Shown here piece after piece: positions 52,910-61,065 of a stretch of 64,000 nucleotides of DNA. A model generated the notes under the pieces. The model ran no database searches, was not told the origin of the DNA, and saw only the letters and a list, made by a program, of their open reading frames with translations. The position numbers and the translations under genes are program-made. Within the stretch, counting starts at the first letter, position 1; every line of letters begins with the position of its first letter. This stretch comes from a virus: the IMG/VR virus record IMGVR_UViG_3300020463_002275, positions 62,001 through 126,000 of that record, one strand, 5' to 3'.

Positions 52910-53272
52910 ATGGGTAGACCAGTCAATAAAAAGAACTTTGGAGCAACAGGCGTTGATGCGGCACCAACAATTCCAATTCGTTTTCATGATGGAACGAGTT
53001 TGATTGAAGGTAAAGTAGTAAGTCAACGTGGTAACGGTAAGTTCCTTTGTTCTAATGATGCTGGAAATATTACAAGAATCTGTCGTTTGGTGAATGAAAT
53101 TTCACCAAACGCACAGTTCGAAGCATCAATAATTGGCATTGCTCCCGGAAACAGTCCTAAAATTATTAAGAAGATACATAACAGAACAGCAGTTGATTGG
53201 GATGGCAATCGTTATACATGGGAATGTCAAGATGATTCTACAGAGTCATTGATGATATTAACTGCGATATAG
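52910..53272 (+). CDS. MGRP-type virion structural protein B
   Basis: The 120-residue paralogue of the preceding gene shares MGRPVNKKNFGATGV and the domain IRFHDGTSLIEGKVVSQRGNGKFLCSNDAG, but ends in a different domain (KIIKKIHNRTAVDWDGNRYTWECQDD). It follows after eight bases, with AAGGAC as ribosome binding site. The conserved Cys (FRCEE / FLCSN) at equivalent places in both may matter for folding. Function unknown; co-expression with fibre genes suggests a virion role. Confidence 0.65.
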   Translation: MGRPVNKKNFGATGVDAAPTIPIRFHDGTSLIEGKVVSQRGNGKFLCSNDAGNITRICRLVNEISPNAQFEASIIGIAPGNSPKIIKKIHNRTAVDWDGNRYTWECQDDSTESLMILTAI

Positions 53273-53281
53273 GTGAAATAA

Positions 53282-54259
53282 ATGAGTGCAAGTGTTGTAA
53301 GTATACCAAATGATGATTACATGATAAAAGTAACTCCTGGCGGAACAATTACTTTTGACACAGGACCTGTACAAGGTAATGTTATTTTTACAGGTAATTT
53401 TACAGTTGGTGGACAACAAACAGTAGTTAATTCAACAAACTTAGATGTACAAGATAATATTATCACAGTCAACCATGGTGAAACTGGTGCAGGTGTTACT
53501 TTAAATCAATCAGGTTTACAAATTGATAGAGGTACAGAAACCGACGCACAATTTGTTTTTGATGAAACTATGACATGGACAGATCCGGTAACTGATACAA
53601 GTATTACAGGCGGATTTGTTTTTAAAAATGTTGCAAATTCATTAGTAGGTATAAGAACAGTAAGTATTAATAGTAATGGCGGTGATTTATATTTGATAAA
53701 CAGTGGTTCTGGTGTGATCAGTGTAACAGGTACTAATAATTATGAAGGAAATGTTACTGATGATGACCACATACCTAATAAAAAATATGTTGACGATGAA
53801 ATTGTAACTGCATTAACAAGTACATTCCAAAGAAGAATTGAAGAAGGTAGCACAACAAAATCATTTGTTGAAGTACGAGATCAAGAAGTATCAGGTTTAC
53901 AAAGTGTAATTAATTTTGAACTTGATAGTGTTAATGTTGGTAAGGTATTCAAAGATAGACTTGAAATTCAAAGTCTTAGAATAGCAGACAACATGATTGA
54001 AACAACAGTTTCGGATGCAGACTTAGTATTATCTGCACCAGGAACAGGTGGTGTCAAAGTTAGAGATAACATGACACTAACATCAACCCCTGCGATTGAT
54101 GATGCATTAGCAGATCCAGCAGGTCCAGCAGACGGATTGAAACTTTATGTAAAAAATCCTGAGACAGGTGGTACAGGTTTGTTTTTCAAACATGCTAACA
54201 CTACTACTGGAGAAATAATAAGTAGAAAGAATGCTCTTTTATTGAGCATGTTATTTTAA
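53282..54259 (+). CDS. Fibre-type virion protein
   Basis: The 325-residue protein is built from beta-solenoid-like phrases: GNVIFTGNFTVGGQQTVVNSTNLDVQDNIITVNHGE, DADLVLSAPGTGGVKVRDNM, and a helix-like DDHIPNKKYVDDEIVTAL linker. The same phrases (SDADLV..., N..I...SNAD) occur in the two long fibres further right, so it belongs to the same family. The C-terminus is hydrophobic (ISRKNALLLSMLF). It is nine bases from the previous gene. Probably a small fibre or an adaptor for the long fibres; no enzymatic motif. Confidence 0.66.
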   Translation: MSASVVSIPNDDYMIKVTPGGTITFDTGPVQGNVIFTGNFTVGGQQTVVNSTNLDVQDNIITVNHGETGAGVTLNQSGLQIDRGTETDAQFVFDETMTWTDPVTDTSITGGFVFKNVANSLVGIRTVSINSNGGDLYLINSGSGVISVTGTNNYEGNVTDDDHIPNKKYVDDEIVTALTSTFQRRIEEGSTTKSFVEVRDQEVSGLQSVINFELDSVNVGKVFKDRLEIQSLRIADNMIETTVSDADLVLSAPGTGGVKVRDNMTLTSTPAIDDALADPAGPADGLKLYVKNPETGGTGLFFKHANTTTGEIISRKNALLLSMLF

Positions 54260-54270
54260 GGAAAGAAGAT

Positions 54271-54609
54271 ATGGCCATAGAATCCACAGCAATAGCAAGC
54301 ACAGATACAGACTTACTACTTGTCCCCGGCGGCAAATCCTATGCTGTTTTGACAATTATGGTTTGTAATATTGACACACCAAATCCAGTGCATCAAGAAC
54401 ACGGATTGACAAACTTTGACTTACACTTTGTAAAAAGCGGAGCGGCAAAGAGTAATACAAATAAAGTAATTAATAACTTACAATTACCTGCAGGAGAAAC
54501 ATTTACTTTTGATAGTGAAAAAGTTGTTTTAGAAGCAGGCGATAAGATTGTAGCATTAGGAGAATCTCCTACAAACTTAGTTGCAACAGTAAGTTTCTTG
54601 GAAGTGTAA
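54271..54609 (+). CDS. Small beta-rich virion protein
   Basis: The 112-residue protein (MAIESTAIASTDTDLLLVPGG, AVLTIMVCNIDTP, LPAGETFTFDSEKVVLEAGDKIVALGES) reads as a single beta-sandwich with alternating hydrophobic residues. No family is recognised with certainty. Its place in a run of five closely spaced virion-type genes and good ribosome binding site (AAGGAAAGAAG) support a structural role, perhaps a trimeric fibre tip or adaptor. Confidence 0.6.
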   Translation: MAIESTAIASTDTDLLLVPGGKSYAVLTIMVCNIDTPNPVHQEHGLTNFDLHFVKSGAAKSNTNKVINNLQLPAGETFTFDSEKVVLEAGDKIVALGESPTNLVATVSFLEV

Positions 54610-54610
54610 T

Positions 54611-55111
54611 ATGAGATTGATTAAAGCACAAAGCACTAATATAAGAAATATTAGAGGTACAGGAATAAAATTTGATATAAACGGCCTAGGTAGAATTGGC
54701 GGTGAAAAAGCAATGGTTGTTCCTATAGGTAGTACATCTGAAAGACCAGTATTTGCAGAAGCAGGACAGATTAGATATAATACAGATGTAGATGCTTTTG
54801 AAATGTACTCAGCAGGAAATTGGGGAGAGATACGTAAAAAAGAACCAACTGAAATAGTACAACAAAATTTAGGAAACGGTGACGGAAATGAAACAATTTT
54901 TGGTCCATTAGTTAACGGAGATTTAAACTTTCCAGTACCTAGTGCGGCTCGTAATATTTTAGTATTTGTTGAAAACGTATTCCAAATAGCAACTACTAAC
55001 TATACATTAGTACAAAACCCTGCTGGAAAAGCGGCTGGTTACTATATTTCATTTAGTTCTGCTCCAGATGTAGGTAAGCCGGTCACGGTATTACATAATT
55101 TTGATAAATAA
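54611..55111 (+). CDS. Fibre-associated protein
   Basis: The 166-residue protein contains the fibre-end motif VVPIGSTSERPVFAEAGQIRYNTDVDAFEMYSAGNWGEI. A very similar phrase (PVGTSANRPTVAEIGMTRWN...YTAGGWTD) closes the long fibre at 56126. The rest is a GDG/NET-type domain (NGDGNETIFGPL, FVENVFQIATTNYTLVQNP) like the fibre repeats in the giant protein. It begins two bases after the previous stop, and its own stop (GATAAATAA) lies inside a late promoter motif. Likely a short fibre piece that works with its neighbours. Confidence 0.63.
   Translation: MRLIKAQSTNIRNIRGTGIKFDINGLGRIGGEKAMVVPIGSTSERPVFAEAGQIRYNTDVDAFEMYSAGNWGEIRKKEPTEIVQQNLGNGDGNETIFGPLVNGDLNFPVPSAARNILVFVENVFQIATTNYTLVQNPAGKAAGYYISFSSAPDVGKPVTVLHNFDK
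55103..55110 (+). promoter_or_regulatory. T4-type late promoter GATAAATA overlapping a stop codon
   Basis: The motif includes the last codons of the 54611 gene and lies 18 bases before the cysteine-rich gene, leaving room for the ATTAGGAG ribosome binding site. It gives that gene its own late promoter. Confidence 0.55.
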
Positions 55112-55128
55112 TATTAGGAGACTATATA

Positions 55129-56085
55129 ATGGCATCGTTAAAATCATTACTAGGAAGTAGAAACTTTACACAAACGGAAACTAACCTTGAACAAGGTAGA
55201 ATATACTCATACACAAACGGTACTATGTACTCTAAAATGTGTAACGGTTTTTGCTTTGTAGCACCTGCGAATGGATCAGTAACTATTGATTCTTGGGGTG
55301 CAGGTGGTTCAGGTGCAAGAATGTGTTGTTGTGGTGGCGGTTTGCCAGGAAACGCATCAGCATATACAAGAAAAGCACATAGTATGAGCAGTGGACAACG
55401 TATATGCGGATGTCTAGGTAAATCATGCGGTAATGCAAGTTCTTTATGTTTTAGAGGTTGCGGTGAACCTACTATGTATTGTTGGTTCTCATCAGGTAGC
55501 AATGGTTGTGTTTGTACACAAGGTGGTAGAGGCGGAATTAGTTTTTGTTCAACTTCTCCAAGTTTATATTGTTGTTATCGTGCTAATGGTTTTTGTACAA
55601 CAAACAGAGGTCCAAACTGTGGACTAGTATGTAACCAGTGTTCGGGTGCATTTATTGCTAACTCGTACGGTGGAGATTTAAACTGTTGCGGAATGAAATC
55701 ATGTTCAAGTTTCTTAGGATGTTATCCACAATGTACATGTATGCACTACTATCACGTTGCAGTACCATCAGGTGTGTTTGGTAAAGACGGCGCTATGATT
55801 ACATATAATACTGAATCAGATAACCCATACTCACGTTGGTCAGGAATGGGAATTCACCAGTTTAGTAACGCATTGAATGCGGCAAGTAGAAATCCATCAA
55901 GAGGTGTTTATCACGGTAGTTGTTGGATGGGTAACAGAGCATGTCAGTGTTACGAACAAATTGGTTGCGGACACTTTGTACCATACGGAACAGGTGGACC
56001 AGCGGCTAACCCATGTCCAGGTGTTAGAGATCACGGATGGCGCGGTGGTGACGGTGCTGTACGTATTAAATTCGTCGAAGGTTAA
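55129..56085 (+). CDS. Cysteine-rich, glycine-rich virion-type protein
   Basis: The 318-residue protein has about 31 cysteines, often paired or in C-x-C/C-C clusters (ARMCCCGGG, ICGCLGKSCG, NCCGMKSC, CYPQCTCMHYY). They lie between residues 38 and 300, framed by a Gly-rich shell typical of phage fibre heads (IDSWGAGGSGA near 60, GWRGGDGAVRIKFVEG at the end). No signal peptide is present, so it folds in the cytoplasm; the cysteines could bind metal or form disulfides after release. Gly-rich domains with WGAGG and GGDGAVRI ends serve as receptor-binding tips in other phages. A late promoter and strong ribosome binding site precede it. A fibre-tip role is inferred. Confidence 0.72.
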   Translation: MASLKSLLGSRNFTQTETNLEQGRIYSYTNGTMYSKMCNGFCFVAPANGSVTIDSWGAGGSGARMCCCGGGLPGNASAYTRKAHSMSSGQRICGCLGKSCGNASSLCFRGCGEPTMYCWFSSGSNGCVCTQGGRGGISFCSTSPSLYCCYRANGFCTTNRGPNCGLVCNQCSGAFIANSYGGDLNCCGMKSCSSFLGCYPQCTCMHYYHVAVPSGVFGKDGAMITYNTESDNPYSRWSGMGIHQFSNALNAASRNPSRGVYHGSCWMGNRACQCYEQIGCGHFVPYGTGGPAANPCPGVRDHGWRGGDGAVRIKFVEG

Positions 56086-56098
56086 TCCAAAAAATTCA

Positions 56099-56106
56099 AA
56101 TAAATA
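56099..56106 (+). promoter_or_regulatory. T4-type late promoter AATAAATA
   Basis: AATAAATACTGTGTC lies 20 bases before the GTG start of the first long fibre, after the stop of the cysteine-rich gene. Confidence 0.6.
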
Positions 56107-56125
56107 CTGTGTCAGGAGAACATAA

Positions 56126-59100
56126 GTGGCACAAGTAGGTAGAATATCTGGTCCGTTACTAACGGCCAATCTTGAACGTCAAGGTAAAGATCTAGATTTT
56201 AGAAATCAACAAACAAGTACACCTTTATTAAAACTTAAAGTTGGCACTAACAAAATTGGTGTCAATACAACCTCTCCTGCGTTTCCATTACATGTTAGTA
56301 ATACAATAAGAAGTACTGAACTTACTACACCTACTATGAGTCCTGGAAATTTTACTATTTCAGGAAATGATATTAATGCCTTAACTGGTTCAATTAATAT
56401 CAAAAGTGATGTAAGATCAGCAGGAATTGCAACACAACAACTTTTAATACGCGACAATAATATTAGCACTACAGTTACAAATGCAGAAGTTAATTTATTA
56501 CCTAACGGCACAGGAACAATAGAATTACAAGCAAATACAAATGTAACAGGAAATTTACATGCTACAGGAAATATTACTTTAGATGGTAGTTTAGTTTTTG
56601 GTGATACCGGTGATGATAGTACACGACTTGCAGACACAGTAAAATTTAATGCAGATATTGATAGTAATATTATACCCGATGTAAATAATTCATTTGATCT
56701 TGGAGCAAATTATGCTAAATGGGATCAATTAAATTTTAATACAATAGAAGCAACTAATATACTAGGTAATAGTATTTTTCTTGAAAACGGATTAGTACAA
56801 CCTGCGTCACGAGTAGGTAATATATTTTATGTTGATAAAAATGGTAACGATTCTAATGTAGGTGACCATCCAAATGGAGCATTTTTAACATTAACAAGAG
56901 CATTAAGTTTTGTTGACGCTAGTATTCAAGGACAGGTTGCTATACATATTTCAGCAGGAGAATATGAAGAAACATTTCCATTAACAGTTCCATCAAATGT
57001 AACAATTATTGGCGAAGACATACGTAACGTTGTTATTAAACCAACAGTAGCAACAAATACAAACAATGCTTTCTTATTAGATGGTGAAACAACAATAGAA
57101 AATATTACTATACAAGATTATTTTAGTCCAGGATATGCATTTTCTTTTAAGCCTAATGCAACAGTTACAAGTAGAAGTCCTTATATTAGAAATGTAACTG
57201 TAATTACAAAAGGATCAGTTACAAGTGCAAACGACCCAAGAGGTTACGATCAAGGAGATGCTGGTAAAGGTTTGTTGGTAGACGGAGCAAGTGTAACTAG
57301 TTCAAGTCAAGAAGCAAGCATGTTATTTCACAGCGTAACATTTATAACTCCAGGAGTTGAAAGTGTTAAATTAACAAACGGTGTTAGAGTTGAATGGTTA
57401 AACAGTTTCATTTACTTTGCACAACAAGGTATGTTACTTGAAAGAGGAACAACAGGACACCTAAGCACAGATGGATCAACTATACAATATGGCGCAGAAA
57501 TGCGTTTGATAGGATCAGCAAACGTTTACGGAGAATTTGGAATCAAAGCAGACGGTGCAGGTACAAATGCATATTTGATTAATCATAATTTTACTTACAT
57601 AGGTACAGGCAAAAGCACAGCAAATGATCCTACTTTATCTATACATGCTAACGAAGTTGTAGAAATAAATTCCGGTAGAATAAACTATGCAACTGTAGAC
57701 GAAACTGGTAATTTTAGAGTAGGTACTGCACTTTTTGTAGATCAACAAACTGGAAAAACAGAAATAGAATCTGCTAGTATTGACTTTACAAATGTTGATA
57801 CACTACGTATTGTTACAGCAGGATCAACAGTAACAATAGATGATACTAGGGTAAGAACAGATTTTATAAGATTAAGAGATAATAAATTAGAAAGTCTTGT
57901 AGGAAATTTAAAAATTGATTCTGCACCGTCAGCATCTGTTAATATAAATGCAAATACAAATATTACTGGAAATTTAGATACATCTGGTAATACAACTATT
58001 GCAGGATCATTAGTTAGTTTAGGTGATGCAGACACAGATAATATTAGTTTCAACAGTGATGTAACATCAGGCATGACTCCAAATGTAAATTTAGCGTTTG
58101 ATCTAGGATCAGCAACAAAAAGTTGGAAAACTGCATATGCAGAAAAATTAACAACAGATGCATTTGACATTGAAGGTAATAGAATTACTACAAAAGATTC
58201 TAATGCAGATTTAGTAATAGGTGCAAATCCTAATCCACCTACTGTTACAGTAGGACCACAATTGAGTATAAACACAACAGAAAATGCTCCTAGAGGACTA
58301 ACATTCAATAACGATGGTACAAAAATGTTTGTTGCTGGAACACAAGGTGATGATATTGGTGAATACACCCTTTCGGTTGCATTTGATGTTTCTTCAACAG
58401 TAACTTATGTAGATAGCCTTTCTGTAATTAACAATCCAACAGCAGTAAAATTTAACTTAGATGGTACAAAAATGTACGTTACTGGTCCAGACACTAACTG
58501 CTTGACAGAATACAATCTCTCAACAGCATTTGATGTTTCCACAGGAGTGTTTAGTCAAAATTCACCATCGTGGAAGTTTTTAGTTACACCTAGTGAAGAT
58601 GATACTTTTGGCTTTGACTTTAACAATGACGGAACAAAAGTTTACGTCTCAGGAAATCAAAGAGACAAGATTTACGAATTTAATTTACCTGGAGCATTTG
58701 ATATATCATCAATAACATTTGTCCAAGAATTATATGTAGGACTTATAGATATTGAACCATTTGGTATTGAGTGGAGCCCTAATGGTAAAAGGTTGTTTAT
58801 TGTAGGAACAAGAGGCAACGGTATAGATGAATTTGAGTTAACCACAGCATTTGACATATCAACAGCAACACATGAAGGCTTTTATTCCATAGGTGGAAAT
58901 CCTTCCGGCATACATATTTCACCAGACGGATTAAAAATGTTTGTTTTAGGTAACCAAAATGACAAAGTTAAAGAATATTCAACAAACACAGCATATAGAT
59001 TTGTTGCTGGCATAAGCAAAATCAAAATGGGTGGTTTAACAACAGGACAAGCATTCACCCAAACAGATGTTAGTACATTAGACAGCGGTGATGTTAATTC

Positions 59101-60925
59101 TGATGTTGGTGTTACAGATAATATAACTGTTAACTCTGATTCTTTTTTGAATAATGTTGTTACTCCATTTTTACAAGTTGATGGATTTGCTAACCTAGGA
59201 ACAACAAGTTTTGTAGGAAATAGAATTACAACAAACGAAAGTGATGCAGATTTAGTAATGGCACCTGCAGGCTCAGGCAAAGTAAAAATATTAGGTAATG
59301 CTTTAATCGAAAATACAATTATAGCACCTGAAGCAAACTACAGTTTTTCAAGTGCAGTAATGGAAAAAACAAGTGGTGATAGATTAATAACAAATAATTT
59401 TACCACAGCACAAATGATTGCTGGCGATATAGTAATTGAAGGCAACGTTATAACAACAAATGTATCAAACTCTGATTTAGATTTTAGAGCAAGTGGTGCA
59501 GGAAAAGTAATATTAGACGAAAACGTTGACGTAGGAAAAAGTATTTCTGTTAATACTATAGGCGGTGTAGCACCAAATATTAACGCAGAAGATATTACAG
59601 CAGATTTTGCAACAATCAATACATTTTTCTCAGCACCATCTGCCATAGTTGGTTCAATTAGTTTAGCAGGAAATAGAATTCAAACAATTGATAGTAATGC
59701 TGATTTAGAATTTAACGCAAGTGGAACAGGTAAAGTTGTTTTAGATGAAATTGTTACAATACCAAATTTAACTGTAGAAGGAAATACAAATATAGGTATT
59801 TCTACTGCACCATCTGCTACATTTGATAATGCAACAGTTACAAATAATATAATTGCTCCTAGTAGAATTACTATGGAAGGTATTCAAATACTTGGAGATA
59901 AAATTAGAACAAAATCATCAGATAGTAATCTAGAGTTAGGTGCAAACGGAACTGGTGTTGTGCGTTTCAAAGAAGACACAACAGTATCTCAAAATGTTAC
60001 AGTCAATGGGACACTTACTGCACACAATATTGGTATAGCAGGAGATGTAGATTTAAATGAACTTGAAACAGATGGAAATATAGAATTCAATGACAACTAT
60101 GTGACAACTACTGTTTCTAATAGTGATTTAGAACTAAGAACATCAGGCGGTGCGTTTATAGATTTACAAGGAATGAAAGTTAGAGATAATGTTGTACAAT
60201 CAGGTTCATCTGCAGATATACTTTTAGATCCTGTTACAAACTTAAAAATAGATAGTACAGATAGTGTTGTATTGCCAAAATCTTTAACTGATAGCACAAA
60301 TACATTTAGTAACAACATTGGTGCTATACAATATAATTCAGATGTAAATGAAATAGTAGGCCTTACAAACTCCTTTAAAAAAGTACTAGGTGCAGGACTA
60401 TATAGTGATGATTTACAAACATCTGTAACTCCTAGACCAGGAAATAAAATAGAATTTACTGCACAAAGCGTCAATAGTATGACAACATCATATGGTGCTA
60501 CAACAATGAATCGCTTGGAACTGACATCTGGTATAGATATAGATGGCAACACAATCCAAACAAATATTACAAATAGTGATATAGTGCTTGCACCTGAAGC
60601 AGGACAAGGTAAAGTACAACTTGAAAAATTACATGTACTTGATAATACTTTTACTGATACTAACACTAGCGGTGCATTTAGTATTGGCGTAACAGACAAT
60701 GGTCGTGTTAAATTTAACCAAGATGGTGCGTTTGTTATTCCTGTAGGTACAAGTGCAAATAGACCAACTGTTGCAGAAATTGGTATGACACGATGGAACG
60801 TTGCTTTAGGGTACTTAGAAGTCTATACAGCAGGAGGCTGGACAGATGCTTCAGGATCTGGTGCTACTGTTAGTGCCGCAGATATGGACGAGATAATGAA
60901 TGAATTTATTCTTATCTTTGGTTAA
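56126..60925 (+). CDS. Long tail fibre with beta-helix and inserted beta-propeller
   Basis: The start is GTG 56126 with AGGAGAACATAA upstream. The 1599-residue protein opens MAQVGRISGPLL, shared with the next fibre (MAVGRISGPLL). A pectin-lyase-like beta-helix follows at about residues 230-540 (IFYVDKNGNDSNVGDHPNGAF, GEYEETFPLTVPSNVTIIGED, RSPYIRNVTVITKGSVT). From about 711 to 956 there is a four- to six-blade propeller-like insert with repeats (GLTFNNDGTKMFVAG...IGEYTLS.AFDVS). Shaft repeats (NRI.T..SNADL.....G.GKV.) run to the C-terminus, which ends in RPTVAEIGMTRWN...YTAGGW. It is most simply the receptor-binding fibre; the propeller could bind protein or sugar. Confidence 0.82.
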   Translation: MAQVGRISGPLLTANLERQGKDLDFRNQQTSTPLLKLKVGTNKIGVNTTSPAFPLHVSNTIRSTELTTPTMSPGNFTISGNDINALTGSINIKSDVRSAGIATQQLLIRDNNISTTVTNAEVNLLPNGTGTIELQANTNVTGNLHATGNITLDGSLVFGDTGDDSTRLADTVKFNADIDSNIIPDVNNSFDLGANYAKWDQLNFNTIEATNILGNSIFLENGLVQPASRVGNIFYVDKNGNDSNVGDHPNGAFLTLTRALSFVDASIQGQVAIHISAGEYEETFPLTVPSNVTIIGEDIRNVVIKPTVATNTNNAFLLDGETTIENITIQDYFSPGYAFSFKPNATVTSRSPYIRNVTVITKGSVTSANDPRGYDQGDAGKGLLVDGASVTSSSQEASMLFHSVTFITPGVESVKLTNGVRVEWLNSFIYFAQQGMLLERGTTGHLSTDGSTIQYGAEMRLIGSANVYGEFGIKADGAGTNAYLINHNFTYIGTGKSTANDPTLSIHANEVVEINSGRINYATVDETGNFRVGTALFVDQQTGKTEIESASIDFTNVDTLRIVTAGSTVTIDDTRVRTDFIRLRDNKLESLVGNLKIDSAPSASVNINANTNITGNLDTSGNTTIAGSLVSLGDADTDNISFNSDVTSGMTPNVNLAFDLGSATKSWKTAYAEKLTTDAFDIEGNRITTKDSNADLVIGANPNPPTVTVGPQLSINTTENAPRGLTFNNDGTKMFVAGTQGDDIGEYTLSVAFDVSSTVTYVDSLSVINNPTAVKFNLDGTKMYVTGPDTNCLTEYNLSTAFDVSTGVFSQNSPSWKFLVTPSEDDTFGFDFNNDGTKVYVSGNQRDKIYEFNLPGAFDISSITFVQELYVGLIDIEPFGIEWSPNGKRLFIVGTRGNGIDEFELTTAFDISTATHEGFYSIGGNPSGIHISPDGLKMFVLGNQNDKVKEYSTNTAYRFVAGISKIKMGGLTTGQAFTQTDVSTLDSGDVNSDVGVTDNITVNSDSFLNNVVTPFLQVDGFANLGTTSFVGNRITTNESDADLVMAPAGSGKVKILGNALIENTIIAPEANYSFSSAVMEKTSGDRLITNNFTTAQMIAGDIVIEGNVITTNVSNSDLDFRASGAGKVILDENVDVGKSISVNTIGGVAPNINAEDITADFATINTFFSAPSAIVGSISLAGNRIQTIDSNADLEFNASGTGKVVLDEIVTIPNLTVEGNTNIGISTAPSATFDNATVTNNIIAPSRITMEGIQILGDKIRTKSSDSNLELGANGTGVVRFKEDTTVSQNVTVNGTLTAHNIGIAGDVDLNELETDGNIEFNDNYVTTTVSNSDLELRTSGGAFIDLQGMKVRDNVVQSGSSADILLDPVTNLKIDSTDSVVLPKSLTDSTNTFSNNIGAIQYNSDVNEIVGLTNSFKKVLGAGLYSDDLQTSVTPRPGNKIEFTAQSVNSMTTSYGATTMNRLELTSGIDIDGNTIQTNITNSDIVLAPEAGQGKVQLEKLHVLDNTFTDTNTSGAFSIGVTDNGRVKFNQDGAFVIPVGTSANRPTVAEIGMTRWNVALGYLEVYTAGGWTDASGSGATVSAADMDEIMNEFILIFG

Positions 60926-60951
60926 GTTACCACTTATATTATCTATATTCA

Positions 60952-60959
60952 TATAAATA
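60952..60959 (+). promoter_or_regulatory. T4-type late promoter TATAAATA
   Basis: An exact TATAAATACAGTAT motif lies 107 bases before the second long fibre, followed at once by a long stem-loop. Confidence 0.72.
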
Positions 60960-61006
60960 CAGTATAACAAAGAATTAGACCTAAAATTCTTTTGTTATTA
61001 ATACTG
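60960..61006 (+). other. Stem-loop at the presumed 5' end of the second fibre transcript
   Basis: CAGTATAACAA...GAATT can fold back on AATTCTTTTGTT...ATACTG, giving about 15 pairs with a bulge. It begins where a transcript from the TATAAATA at 60952 would start, so it may protect the message 5' end. The remaining leader to 61065 also has a CAACC/GGTTG arm pair and the AAGGAG ribosome binding site; nothing else is seen. Confidence 0.55.
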
Positions 61007-61065
61007 TGGTCAACCCGCAATGCAAGGTGGTTGGAGGGACAGGATCCCCGTGTTAAGGAGTAGAG

